A stretch of 64,000 bases of DNA from assembly GCA_002498375.1 (NCBI GenBank), contig DAHC01000015.1, positions 62,001-126,000 of the forward strand, in the 5' to 3' direction. The DNA comes from Methanocorpusculum sp. UBA424. GTDB lineage: Archaea > Halobacteriota > Methanomicrobia > Methanomicrobiales > Methanocorpusculaceae. The translations under genes and the position numbers were made by a program. How positions within the stretch are numbered: position 1 is the first letter of the stretch; every line of letters starts with the position of its first letter. Below, one piece after another: positions 9,295-18,324 of this stretch. A model generated the notes under the pieces. The model was not told the origin of the DNA. It searched no databases and worked only from the letters and a program-made list of their open reading frames with translations.

Positions 9295-9303
9295 ATAAAT
9301 TTA
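9295..9303 (+). promoter_or_regulatory. TATA-like box for the GNAT acetyltransferase
   Basis: ATAAATTTA is centred about 31 nt before the ATG at 9330. The predicted transcript would have a leader of only a few bases. Judged by eye only. Confidence 0.4.
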
Positions 9304-9329
9304 TTGTATCCGCCTTCCCACACTAGCCT

Positions 9330-9875
9330 ATGGTTAATAGTATCACCGGCGAGGTCCGGTTTTGCCCGGTCCAGGAGTCGGAACTTGGGCGGATCAATGA
9401 GTTATGCAATATCCCCGAGATTGCAGAGCATTTCGAATCCATCCCTCCGGTTTCGATGGAGGCGACGATGGCATTATGGTCGTACATCCAGTCAGGGATC
9501 GTCTCTCTCTGGTGTATGCATTACAATGATCGGATAATCGGCGGAGCGGGTTTTTATTCCCAGCCTCCCGGGACCCGGCTTTCACATAGTGCGACATTTT
9601 TTTTGTATATCGAACCGGCGTACTGGGGTATGAACATCGGCACAAAAGCGATGAAGTTTCTTGAAGACGAAGTCAGCAGACGCGGTTTTATCCGGATGGA
9701 ATGTATGGTCGCCGACACCAATCCGCGTGCCGTCTGTCTGTATGAACGGCTGGGATATGAACTGGAAGGGACCAAAAAAATGGCGTTCTATCTTGACGGA
9801 AAATATGCCGATCTGAAGATCATGGGAAAGATTTTCTGGGACAATCTGACCGAAGAGGGGCTGCACCACAGATAA
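9330..9875 (+). CDS. GNAT family N-acetyltransferase
   Basis: 181 residues with the GNAT fold. The acetyl-CoA loop region reads YWGMNIGTKAMKFLEDE near residues 93-109, and a RimI/RimJ-like C-terminal part follows (NPRAVCLYERLGYELEGTKK). The sequence resembles the large group of side-chain or N-terminal acetyltransferases, but nothing identifies the acceptor. It is monocistronic between the divergent mdh-polB operon and ilvD. A T-rich stretch just after the stop may serve as terminator. Confidence 0.83.
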   Translation: MVNSITGEVRFCPVQESELGRINELCNIPEIAEHFESIPPVSMEATMALWSYIQSGIVSLWCMHYNDRIIGGAGFYSQPPGTRLSHSATFFLYIEPAYWGMNIGTKAMKFLEDEVSRRGFIRMECMVADTNPRAVCLYERLGYELEGTKKMAFYLDGKYADLKIMGKIFWDNLTEEGLHHR

Positions 9876-9978
9876 GCAGCGCTCTTCCCTTTTTTGCTCA
9901 TTAGCTTTTCTTTAAGTAATCTGAAATTTTCGGCCGCTTGTTTTATTATTGCCTATTACCTTTATCTATGTGATTCAG

Positions 9979-11622
9979 ATGCGCAGCGATGATGTGAAAT
10001 CAGGATACACCAGAGCACCCAACAGGGCTCTTATACGCTCACTCGGGATTTCTGATCAAGAGATGAAAAAACCCTTTGTCGGGATCGCAAACTCCTGGAA
10101 CACGATCGTTCCCGGACACACGCATCTCAGAATGGTTGCCGAACGGGTAAGAGAGGGAGTTGCGGCTGGCGGGGGTGTTGCTTTCGAGTTCAACACGATA
10201 GGAATTTGCGACGGTATTGCGATGGGGCATGAAGGGATGCGGTACTCGCTCGCCTCACGCGAAAACATCGCGGATTCAGTTGAACTTATGATCCAGGCCC
10301 ACAGGTTCGATGCTCTTGTCTGTATATGCACCTGTGATAAGATCGTTCCCGGCATGCTAATGGCGGCGGCACGATGCAATATTCCGGCGATCGTCGTCAC
10401 CGGCGGGAACATGCTTCCCGGTCATCAAAAAGGCTGCGAACTATCCCTGACCGATATATTCGAGGGGGTCGGCAAGGTGGCTGCCCGCAAAATGAGCGAA
10501 GAGGAACTCCACGAACTGGAGGCCGCGGCAATGCCCGGATGCGGCAGTTGTCAGGGATTATATACGGCAAATACCATGGCCTGCATGACCGAAGCAATGG
10601 GAATGTCCCTTCCCGGCTGTGCGGCGATTCCCGCAGTGGATGCGGCCAAACTCCGGATCGCCTATGAAAGCGGTGTCAGAGTCGTTGAGATGATCAAAGA
10701 GGATATCAAACCCCGTGACATCATCACGAAAAATTCGCTGAAAAATGCCATCGCCGTCGATATGGCGCTTGGCGGCTCAACGAACACGGTCCTTCACTTA
10801 ATGGCGATCGCTCAGGAAGCGAATGTCCCGCTGAGCCTTGATGATTTTACCCAGATGGGTGCAACCGTTCCGCACATCTGTTCGATGCAGCCCGGCGGTC
10901 CGCACTCAATGCAGACATTATATCACTCGGGCGGGATCCCCGCGGTCTTCAAGCAGATCAGACCGCATCTTGACGACTGTATGACGGTTTCGGGAAAAAC
11001 GGTTTTTGCGATCGCAGACGGCGTGAAATACGTGGATCAAAATGTGATCCACAGTCTGGAAAATGCTGTTCACAAGGCAGGAGGACTGAAGATCCTGAAA
11101 GGTTCGCTTGCGCCGAACGGGTCGGTTATCAAATCGGCAGCAGTAATCGATGCGATGTGGAAGCATCAGGGACCGGCACGGGTTTTTGACGGAGAGAATG
11201 AGGCTATGGATGCGATTCTTACCGGAAAGATCGTCGAAGGCGACGTGATCGTTATCCGGTATGAAGGGCCGAAAGGAGGGCCGGGCATGCCGGAGATGCT
11301 TTCCCCGACCTCGGCGCTGATGGGTCTTGGATATACGCATGTCGCTCTTGTAACGGACGGACGTTTCTCCGGCGGAACTCGCGGTCCATGTATCGGGCAC
11401 GTTGCTCCGGAAGCAAAGGCAGGAGGACCTATCGGCCTTGTTCGTGAAGGGGACATCATCAAAATCGATCTCTATGAACAAACACTGGACCTTCTCGTTG
11501 ACGAGACGGAACTTGCAGAGAGAAGAAAGGCGTGGGTGCCCAAAGAAAGGGAACTGAAGGGCGTTCTGGCACGCTATGCACGATACGCCGGCCAGGCCGA
11601 CAAAGGCGCCGTGCCGGAATAA
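9979..11622 (+). CDS. ilvD: Dihydroxy-acid dehydratase
   Basis: 547 residues from the ATG at 9979; an upstream in-frame TTG would add ten unconserved residues. Family signatures are CTCDKIVPGM and GCGSCQGLYTANTM, which supply the Fe-S cluster cysteines, and GGSTNTVLHL. The C-terminal region has TDGRFSGGTRGPCIGHV. The enzyme dehydrates 2,3-dihydroxy acids to 2-keto acids, the common penultimate step to valine and isoleucine and on the way to leucine. It lies 1.6 kb from the end of the ilv/leu cluster and is read separately. A TATA-like stretch sits near 9942-9951. Confidence 0.95.
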   Translation: MRSDDVKSGYTRAPNRALIRSLGISDQEMKKPFVGIANSWNTIVPGHTHLRMVAERVREGVAAGGGVAFEFNTIGICDGIAMGHEGMRYSLASRENIADSVELMIQAHRFDALVCICTCDKIVPGMLMAAARCNIPAIVVTGGNMLPGHQKGCELSLTDIFEGVGKVAARKMSEEELHELEAAAMPGCGSCQGLYTANTMACMTEAMGMSLPGCAAIPAVDAAKLRIAYESGVRVVEMIKEDIKPRDIITKNSLKNAIAVDMALGGSTNTVLHLMAIAQEANVPLSLDDFTQMGATVPHICSMQPGGPHSMQTLYHSGGIPAVFKQIRPHLDDCMTVSGKTVFAIADGVKYVDQNVIHSLENAVHKAGGLKILKGSLAPNGSVIKSAAVIDAMWKHQGPARVFDGENEAMDAILTGKIVEGDVIVIRYEGPKGGPGMPEMLSPTSALMGLGYTHVALVTDGRFSGGTRGPCIGHVAPEAKAGGPIGLVREGDIIKIDLYEQTLDLLVDETELAERRKAWVPKERELKGVLARYARYAGQADKGAVPE

Positions 11623-11761
11623 TTTTTTATTTTTTTATGAAGCTTCACGTAAATTGGACGCGTGTACATCACCGCATCAAGGAACGAAAGCTGGGTTTTT
11701 GCCGCCAGAACCTATTGCAGGATACCAAGTATTATCTCTCTCCCTTCATAATAAACTGATT

Positions 11762-12955
11762 ATGCAAAATAAGGTCCCCATCACCGAACTTGAAAACCGG
11801 ATGGTTCGTTTTCATGCGCAGATGGATAATAAAAACCCGGACTGGGAATATGCAGCGATTTTCGGCAAGGTCAATCTCTATTACTTCACCGGCACGATGC
11901 AGGACGGCGTCCTTCTAATATCTAATCGTGATGATCCGATTTTCTGGGTGAGAAACAGTTATTCGCGCGCGCTTGACGAATCAACATTCAACGATATTCG
12001 GCCGATGGAAAGTTTCCGCGATGCTGCAGAACAAACGGCCATTACCGGCGATACGGTGTATCTGGAAACGGAAGTTATCTCGTATGCCCACCTGCAGAGA
12101 TTTTTGAAGTATTTCCCGTTCAAGCATATCGCTTCGGCTGATCGAATAATTGCAGATGTCAGATCAGTGAAGAGTGCATATGAACTGGCGCTGATGAGAA
12201 AATCCGGGGAGATTCACCGTCATGTGGAAGAAGAACTGGTATCCGACCTTCTTAGAGAAGGTATGAGCGAAGCAGAATTTGGAACCGAACTCTATCAGAT
12301 CATGGTTCGTGAAGGGCATCAGGGAATCGTACGATTCGGGATGTTCGATACGGAAGTGAGGATGGGGCACATCGGATTTGGTGAGAGCTCTCTCTATCCG
12401 TCCTATTTTAACGGAGCGAGCGGAAACCGGGGGATCGGACCATATGCCCCGGTCCTCGGCAGTCCTGACAGGAAGCTGAAATCCGGCGATCTCGTATATC
12501 TGGATGTAGGGTGCGGGTATCATGGATATCTGACCGATAAAACGATGACCTATATGTTTGGGAGATCGCTCTCTGATGAGGTTATCGAAACGCATTACAG
12601 ATGCGTTGATATCCAGAATGCAGTTGCCTCAATGCTGAAACCGGGAATGGCTCCTTCGGTGATCTATCAGACGATAATGGATGATCTCGATGAGGATTTC
12701 AAGCAGAATTTCATGGGTTACAAAGAACGGGTGGTTAAATTCCTTGGTCACGGGATCGGCCTTCTGATTGACGAAATGCCGGTAATTGCAAAAGGATTCG
12801 ATGAACCGCTTGCTGAAAATATGACACTCGCCATTGAGCCGAAGAAGGGGATAAAAGATATCGGGATCGTTGGTATCGAGAATACCTTTGTCGTCACGCC
12901 TCAAGGCGGAGAGTGCATCACCGGGGATAACCCCGGCCTGATCCCGGTTTATTGA
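11762..12955 (+). CDS. M24 family aminopeptidase/prolidase (Xaa-Pro dipeptidase-like)
   Basis: 397 residues from the ATG at 11762; the longer open frame upstream has no coding character. An N-terminal creatinase-type domain (about residues 1-150) is followed by the pita-bread metallopeptidase domain. Metal ligands are recognisable as Asp in YLDVGCGYHGYLTDKTMT, His in FLGHGIGL, and Glu in LAIEPKKG and GIENTFVV. It would remove residues N-terminal to proline or cleave Xaa-Pro dipeptides. The exact substrate is unknown. A decayed transporter fragment begins 7 bp after its stop. Confidence 0.85.
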   Translation: MQNKVPITELENRMVRFHAQMDNKNPDWEYAAIFGKVNLYYFTGTMQDGVLLISNRDDPIFWVRNSYSRALDESTFNDIRPMESFRDAAEQTAITGDTVYLETEVISYAHLQRFLKYFPFKHIASADRIIADVRSVKSAYELALMRKSGEIHRHVEEELVSDLLREGMSEAEFGTELYQIMVREGHQGIVRFGMFDTEVRMGHIGFGESSLYPSYFNGASGNRGIGPYAPVLGSPDRKLKSGDLVYLDVGCGYHGYLTDKTMTYMFGRSLSDEVIETHYRCVDIQNAVASMLKPGMAPSVIYQTIMDDLDEDFKQNFMGYKERVVKFLGHGIGLLIDEMPVIAKGFDEPLAENMTLAIEPKKGIKDIGIVGIENTFVVTPQGGECITGDNPGLIPVY

Positions 12956-12961
12956 AGGAGA

Positions 12962-13214
12962 ATGGGGACGTCGGTTATGATCACCTCGGATTTTCTTGGA
13001 GGCGTAATCGGGGTTGCTTCTTATGCAGTGGTTTTTTTCCCTGGCGGTTCCCGGATCGGTAGGCGTTTCGGTGAGCGATCTCTCATCGGCGGTGCTGACG
13101 AGCGGGTTCCATGCTACAGCCGCTTTCGGATTGATTCTGGGAATTATAACGCTTATTCTCTCGAGTGTGGTGCCGAATCTGATCGTGAAAAAAAGTGGGT
13201 CGGCAGACCTGTAA
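12962..13214 (+). pseudogene. C-terminal remnant of an MFS (DHA2-like) multidrug transporter, frameshifted
   Basis: Frame one reads MITSDFLGGVIGVASYAVVF, typical of a helix near the end of EmrB/QacA-type exporters. It then runs into non-membrane sequence. Another frame continues the transporter with SLAVPGSVGVSVSDLS and a final hydrophobic helix (FGLILGIITLILSSVVPNLI) before a stop at 13214. The two join if one T is removed from the seven-T run at 13032-13038. The rest of the transporter, about 400 residues, is absent. This is a truncated and frameshifted relic between the peptidase gene and leuB. Confidence 0.7.
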
Positions 13215-13228
13215 AAAAAGTTGGAGGA

Positions 13229-14353
13229 TTACCCTCTCAGAATATCTTTTGCGATCCAGTCGCCGATATCCGAGGTGTGGAGTGAGCCGCCCATATCTTT
13301 TGTGACCGCCTTTTTAAGGATCGAATGCTCGATCGAGCTGACAACGGCCGATGCCGCCGCGTGTTCGCCGAGCGAATCCAGCAGAAGTGAGCCGGACCAT
13401 ATCGTCGCAAGCGGATTTGCCACATTTTTACCCTTATACTTCGGTGCGGATCCGTGGATCGGCTCAAACATCGATGTTCCCTTCGGATTGATGTTTCCTC
13501 CCGGAGCAAGACCGAGGCCTCCCTGGATCATCGCACCAAGATCGGTGATGATGTCACCAAACATGTTCGGGGTAACGACGACATCGAACCACTCCGGATT
13601 TTTCACAAACCACATCGTGACCGCATCAACGAAGTTGTATTCGGTTGCCACGTTCGGGTAGCCCTTCTTCGTCTCTTCGAAAACTTCACGCCAGAGTCCG
13701 TAAACGTCCGTTAACACGTTCGCCTTATCAACAGACGTCAGTTTCTTTTCCCGCTTTTGCGCAAGATCGAACGCGTACTCCATTACGCGTTTCGACCCTT
13801 CGCGGCTCACGACGCCGATCTGGTACGCAAGTTCATCGGAATCGGTTTCCACATCAACGCCGAATTTTACCGAATAGAGATCCCGGATGACTTCCAGATG
13901 ATCCCGCTGTTTTCCTGCCTTTGCGCGGGAACCGATACCCACATAGAAGTCCTCGGTGTTTTCCCGCACAACCACGAAGTCGATATCCTCCGGCTTCTTG
14001 TTTGCGAGAGGGGTCTCGACTCCCTGCAGCAGTTTGATCGGACGGAGATTTACGTACTGGTCGAAGTAGAATCTGATAGCGAGAAGGATGCCTTTCTCCA
14101 GGATTCCGGGTTTGACCCGGTCATCACCGATAGCGCCGAAGTAGATCGCCGGGAATTTTTCCAGTTCTTTCAGTTCATCTTCTGAGATCAGTACCCCGGT
14201 CTGCAGATACTTCTCTGCTCCCGTATCGAAATCGGTCCAGTTGATATCGAAGCCAAACTTCTCACCGGCAGCGTCCAGTACTTTTCTTCCTTCGGCAATG
14301 ATCTCGGGACCAATGCCGTCTCCCGGCATACATGCCGCATTATATGATGTCAT
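13229..14353 (-). CDS. leuB: 3-isopropylmalate dehydrogenase (isocitrate/isopropylmalate dehydrogenase family)
   Basis: 374 residues. The N-terminal GDGIGPEII, the substrate loop VRENTEDFYVGIGSR, the segment TDVYGLWREVF and the NAD-binding GSAPKYKGKNVANPLAT are family hallmarks, with metal-binding Asp residues in NMFGDIITDLGAM. It oxidatively decarboxylates 3-isopropylmalate for leucine. In archaea that make citramalate the same enzyme often also acts on 3-methylmalate for isoleucine, which fits the cimA gene in this operon. It is the last gene of cimA-ilvB-ilvH-leuC-leuD-leuB, and its ATG overlaps the leuD stop by 4 bp. Confidence 0.92.
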   Translation of the reverse strand: MTSYNAACMPGDGIGPEIIAEGRKVLDAAGEKFGFDINWTDFDTGAEKYLQTGVLISEDELKELEKFPAIYFGAIGDDRVKPGILEKGILLAIRFYFDQYVNLRPIKLLQGVETPLANKKPEDIDFVVVRENTEDFYVGIGSRAKAGKQRDHLEVIRDLYSVKFGVDVETDSDELAYQIGVVSREGSKRVMEYAFDLAQKREKKLTSVDKANVLTDVYGLWREVFEETKKGYPNVATEYNFVDAVTMWFVKNPEWFDVVVTPNMFGDIITDLGAMIQGGLGLAPGGNINPKGTSMFEPIHGSAPKYKGKNVANPLATIWSGSLLLDSLGEHAAASAVVSSIEHSILKKAVTKDMGGSLHTSDIGDWIAKDILRG

Positions 14354-14826
14354 TTATTTCCTCGCATTTTTGCGTATTCAACAAGGCCGCCGGCCTCGAC
14401 TATTCTCATCATGAACTCAGGAATCGGTTCAAGCGGATACCTTCGGTCACCTGCTTCGATGTATGCCTCCTTGAGATTCACGAAAACCTCGGCGCCGTCG
14501 GCAATCTTGTCCGTATCCGGACAAACCAGCGGTAAAACGCCGGTGTTTATCGCGTTCCGGTAAAAGATCCTCGCAAACGATTTTGCAACCACAAACTCGA
14601 TGCCGGCTCCTTTCAGTGCGAGCGGGGCATGCTCTCGCGATGAACCGCAGCCGAAGTTTCTGCCGGCAACGATCACATCGCCGTCTTTTGCTTCTGCAGC
14701 AAAATCATTCCGGGTCCCTTCAAATGCATGCGATGCAAGCTCTTTTGGATCGTAGATCGTCAGGAACCGGCCCGGGATTATCGCATCGGTATCGATGTCG
14801 TCGCCGAATTTCCATGCTCTTCCCAT
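14350..14826 (-). CDS. leuD: 3-isopropylmalate dehydratase small subunit
   Basis: 158 residues, the swivelling small subunit of the aconitase-like hydro-lyase. DIDTDAIIPGRF at the N-terminus and GRNFGCGSSREHAP at residues 55-68 are diagnostic. The loop that discriminates isopropylmalate from homoaconitate substrates reads FLTIY here, so it is not a clear copy of either canonical loop I know. With leuC it should isomerize 2-isopropylmalate to 3-isopropylmalate and probably citramalate to methylmalate. It starts 3 nt after leuC and overlaps leuB by 4 bp. Confidence 0.92.
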   Translation of the reverse strand: MGRAWKFGDDIDTDAIIPGRFLTIYDPKELASHAFEGTRNDFAAEAKDGDVIVAGRNFGCGSSREHAPLALKGAGIEFVVAKSFARIFYRNAINTGVLPLVCPDTDKIADGAEVFVNLKEAYIEAGDRRYPLEPIPEFMMRIVEAGGLVEYAKMRGNK

Positions 14827-14829
14827 GAT

Positions 14830-16080
14830 TCACACCTCCCTCGGGTCGGTGATCACGCCGGTAATCGCGCTGGCGGCGGCGGTTGCTGGAGAAGAAAGAA
14901 ACACGAAACTCTCGGTACTTCCCTGTCTTCCCCTGAAATTGCGGTTCGATGTCGAAAGGGAAACCTCGCCGGGAGCTAAAAGCCCGAAAGCTCCTCCCAT
15001 ACACGGTCCGCAGCACGGCGCTTCAACCAGTGCCCCGGCTTCGACGAACTTCTCGATAAGCCCTGCTTTCAGGACTTTCATGTACTCGGCTTTTGATGCT
15101 GGAACCATGATCACGCGTACATCCTCAGAGAAGACATTCTCGCCAAGAACTTCCGCCGCTTCAGCAAAGTCTTCATACCTGCCGTTCGTGCATGACCCGA
15201 TGAAGACCTGATCGACCGGTTTTCCGGCGACTTCGGTCACATCGACAACATTATCGACGTTATGCGGGACCGCGATCTTCGGGTTGATCTTGGAGACATC
15301 ATAATTTCGTTTTTCAAAGAATTTTGCCTCCTCATCGCTTGCAAGGGAAAACGGCGTGCAGTCCGTTCTTCCCCGCAGATACTCCCAGGTCTTTTCATCC
15401 GGCGGGACGATGCCTGCCTTTGCTCCCATCTCGATGGCCATGTTTGCACAGGTCATTCTTCCGGGAATGTCCATGTCGGAGAACGCATTGCCGCAGAATT
15501 CAAGAGCCCGATAGGTCGCGCCGTCAGCGCCGATATCGCCGGCGAGCGTCAGGATGAGGTCCTTTGGACCGACCCGGTCCTGGAACTTCCCGTTTGCATT
15601 GATCCTGATCGTCTCTGGGACTCTGAAGTAGAGTTCGCCGAACTTCAGGACGTATGCCATATCAGTCGAGCCGATACCGGTGGAAAATGCACCAAGAGCG
15701 CCGTACGCACAGGTATGGGAATCCGACCCGACGACGATATCGCCGGGTTTTACGCGTCCCTTCTCGGGAACGACCTGGTGACAGACTCCCTCTTTTATGT
15801 CATAGTTGTGGATGCCCTGTTCACGGGCAAACGTTCTCATCATCACATGATTTTCTGCTGCGCTGATCGAATCAGCAGGGATCTGATGGTCGAAGAGCAT
15901 GATGACTTTTTTTGGATCAAAGACACTGCCCCCGCCCATCTCTTTCATCACATTGATCGCAAGAGGGCCTGTGATATCATGTATCATCGCACCGTCGACC
16001 GGTGCCATTACTACATCTCCTGCTCTGCACTCTTTTTTGCAGTGGGCGGAGAAGATTTTTTCAGTTATGGTCAATCCCAT
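14830..16080 (-). CDS. leuC: 3-isopropylmalate dehydratase large subunit
   Basis: 416 residues, the usual length of the archaeal large subunit. The [4Fe-4S] cluster cysteines are seen in GSCTNGRYEDF and in APCCGPCMGG, and substrate-binding features in GSDSHTCAYGALG and DHQIPADS. It carries the cluster that removes and re-adds water on isopropylmalate. The end lies 3 nt from the leuD start, so the two subunits are made together. The start ATG is 40 nt after ilvH. Confidence 0.94.
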   Translation of the reverse strand: MGLTITEKIFSAHCKKECRAGDVVMAPVDGAMIHDITGPLAINVMKEMGGGSVFDPKKVIMLFDHQIPADSISAAENHVMMRTFAREQGIHNYDIKEGVCHQVVPEKGRVKPGDIVVGSDSHTCAYGALGAFSTGIGSTDMAYVLKFGELYFRVPETIRINANGKFQDRVGPKDLILTLAGDIGADGATYRALEFCGNAFSDMDIPGRMTCANMAIEMGAKAGIVPPDEKTWEYLRGRTDCTPFSLASDEEAKFFEKRNYDVSKINPKIAVPHNVDNVVDVTEVAGKPVDQVFIGSCTNGRYEDFAEAAEVLGENVFSEDVRVIMVPASKAEYMKVLKAGLIEKFVEAGALVEAPCCGPCMGGAFGLLAPGEVSLSTSNRNFRGRQGSTESFVFLSSPATAAASAITGVITDPREV

Positions 16081-16120
16081 TTACATCACTTTCGATTTTT
16101 ATGATATTTTTTACATTTTT

Positions 16121-16624
16121 TTACTGACGGGAGGCGGGACCCGGCCCACCTCTCTGCAGGGCGACTCTGCCGGTTCGAACGAGTTCCAGGACACCGTAGG
16201 GACGCAGGAGAGATTCCAGAGCAAAGATCTTTTCCGGATCCCCGGTGGTCTCAAGAACGAGTGTCTGCGCGCCGACATCGATGATCTTTGCGCGGAATAT
16301 ATCAGCTACCTGCATGACCTCGGAACGCTGGAGTCCCGGTTCGGCATGGACTTTTATCAGCGCGAGCTCGCGTTCAACATGCTCTTTTTCCGTGATATCC
16401 GTGATCTTTATGACATCGATCAGCTTATTGAGCTGTTTTTTGACCTGTTCGATGTGCATATCGTTACCGATGACCACGATCGTGATCCGGCTCATACCCG
16501 GTGTTTCACAGGTCCCGACCGCAAGACTTTCGATGTTGAATCCTCTTCGTGAGAAGAGACCGGAAACCCGTGCGAGGACACCTGCCTTGTTCTCGACAAG
16601 GACGCTGATGATATGCTGTTTCAT
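16121..16624 (-). CDS. ilvH: Acetolactate synthase small (regulatory) subunit
   Basis: 167 residues. The N-terminal ACT domain reads HIISVLVENKAGVLARVSGL followed by RRGFNIESLAVG, the typical valine-binding regulatory module of IlvH/IlvN. The C-terminal half continues with ELALIKVHAEP and a second ACT-like region. It should give feedback control to the catalytic subunit encoded just upstream. The ATG overlaps the ilvB stop by 4 bp. Confidence 0.94.
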   Translation of the reverse strand: MKQHIISVLVENKAGVLARVSGLFSRRGFNIESLAVGTCETPGMSRITIVVIGNDMHIEQVKKQLNKLIDVIKITDITEKEHVERELALIKVHAEPGLQRSEVMQVADIFRAKIIDVGAQTLVLETTGDPEKIFALESLLRPYGVLELVRTGRVALQRGGPGPASRQ

Positions 16625-18324
16625 GGTCCTGACCCTCCATTGTGGTTATGTTTTCCGATCATATCGCTGATCGCAGCACCAGCCGGAACCATGGGAAAGA
16701 CATTTTCCTCCCGCTCGATCTGGAAATCCAGGAGATACGGGCCGTCATACGTTAACGCTGTTTTGAGAGCCGTGTCGATCTGATCGACAGAATCGACCCG
16801 CATTCCCTCGATCCCGTATGCTTTTGCGATCCCGACAAAGTCCACAGGCGGCAGTTCCGTGTAGGAGTATCTTCTGTCGTAGAAGAGTTCCTGCCACTGT
16901 CTGACCATACCGAGATACATGTTGTTCAGGATCACGATCTTCACCGGGATCTTGTACTGCGCAACGGTGGCAAGTTCCTGGATGTTCATCTGGAAACTCC
17001 CGTCGCCGGCGATCAGAACGATTGGTTCTTCAGGCTTCGCAAACCAGGCTCCGATAGCAGCCGGGAATCCGTATCCCATCGTTCCAAGGCCGCCTGAACT
17101 GATCCACTGACGGGGTTTTTTAAAGCCGTAGTGCTGCGCGGCCCACATCTGGTTCTGACCGACCTCACTCACGATTATTCCGCCGCCGTCAAGGAGCTCG
17201 GAGAGCTTGCGGATGATGTTCTGCGGATGAACTTTGCCGTCTTCCACGACCCGCAGGGGATGGTTTTTCCGCCAGCTTTTCACCTGTTCCAGCCAGGGTT
17301 CGGAGATACATCCGTTCTTTTCAGCCAGACAGATCATATCGGCGAGGACGCTTTTGGCATCACCCACGATCGGCACATCCGGATTCACATTTTTCCCGAT
17401 CTCGGCAGGATCGATGTCGATATGGATGATTTTTGCGTGCGGAGCGAAATGGCTCAGCTTTCCGGTGACACGATCATCGAACCGTGAACCGACCGCGATA
17501 AGGAGATCGGTCTCGGATACCGCGTAATTCGCATATTCGGTCCCGTGCATCCCGAGCATTCCCAGATTCAACGGATGATCCGCCGGGATCGCTCCAAGAC
17601 CCATCAGGGTCGTCGTGACCGGGAGACAGAAGAGCTCGGCAAGCTTCACCAGCTCTTCTGAAGCTCCTGCCGCGATTACTCCGCCCCCGACGTACAGGAC
17701 CGGTTTTTCTGCTTTGTATATCAGGTCGAGTGCCTTTTTGATCTGTTTGGAATGCCCTTTTAATGTCGGCTTGTATCCTCTGAGTTCAGGCTCACCTGAT
17801 ATAACATCTTCCTCCGCCACCTTTGCGGTCAGAACATCTTTGGGCAGATCGATAAGAACAGGACCGTTTCGTCCGGTTCCCGCGATATAAAACGCGGCTT
17901 TCACCGTCATTTTTATGTCGCGCGCATCTTTTACCAGATAGTTGTGTTTGGTGATCGGCAGCGTTATTCCGGTGATGTCGGATTCCTGAAATGCATCATT
18001 TCCGAGCATTCCCGTTGGAACCTGGCCGGTAAGTGCAACGATCGGCACCGAATCCATGTTAGCCGTGGCAATTCCTGAGATGAGATTGCAGGCTCCAGGA
18101 CCGGATGTCGAAAGACAAACACCGACGCGTCCGCTGGCTCGTGCGTATCCATCCGCTGCATGAACAGCTGCCTGTTCATGTCTTACAAGGATGTGGGTTA
18201 GCTCCGCGTCATATAGCTCGTCGTATATCGGGAGGACAGCTCCTCCCGGATATCCGAATATGATTTCAACACCCTCTTCTTTTAAGCTTTCAATCAGTAT
18301 TGCTGCGCCTGTTTTCATTCTCAT
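16621..18324 (-). CDS. ilvB: Acetolactate synthase large (catalytic) subunit
   Basis: 567 residues with the three thiamine-diphosphate enzyme domains. The catalytic Glu lies in RHEQAAVHAADGYARASG. The cofactor site is seen as GDGSFQMNIQELATVAQYK near residues 430-450. ISSGGLGTMGYGFPAAIGA is characteristic of AHAS. It condenses two pyruvates to acetolactate, or pyruvate with 2-oxobutyrate. The start lies 35 bp inside the end of cimA and the stop overlaps ilvH, so translation is tightly coupled along the operon. Confidence 0.95.
   Translation of the reverse strand: MRMKTGAAILIESLKEEGVEIIFGYPGGAVLPIYDELYDAELTHILVRHEQAAVHAADGYARASGRVGVCLSTSGPGACNLISGIATANMDSVPIVALTGQVPTGMLGNDAFQESDITGITLPITKHNYLVKDARDIKMTVKAAFYIAGTGRNGPVLIDLPKDVLTAKVAEEDVISGEPELRGYKPTLKGHSKQIKKALDLIYKAEKPVLYVGGGVIAAGASEELVKLAELFCLPVTTTLMGLGAIPADHPLNLGMLGMHGTEYANYAVSETDLLIAVGSRFDDRVTGKLSHFAPHAKIIHIDIDPAEIGKNVNPDVPIVGDAKSVLADMICLAEKNGCISEPWLEQVKSWRKNHPLRVVEDGKVHPQNIIRKLSELLDGGGIIVSEVGQNQMWAAQHYGFKKPRQWISSGGLGTMGYGFPAAIGAWFAKPEEPIVLIAGDGSFQMNIQELATVAQYKIPVKIVILNNMYLGMVRQWQELFYDRRYSYTELPPVDFVGIAKAYGIEGMRVDSVDQIDTALKTALTYDGPYLLDFQIEREENVFPMVPAGAAISDMIGKHNHNGGSGP

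Noticed and set aside
11576..11761. N-terminal extension of the M24 peptidase frame
   Set aside because: The 62 extra codons overlap the end of ilvD and lack conserved sequence; the ATG at 11762 fits the family start.
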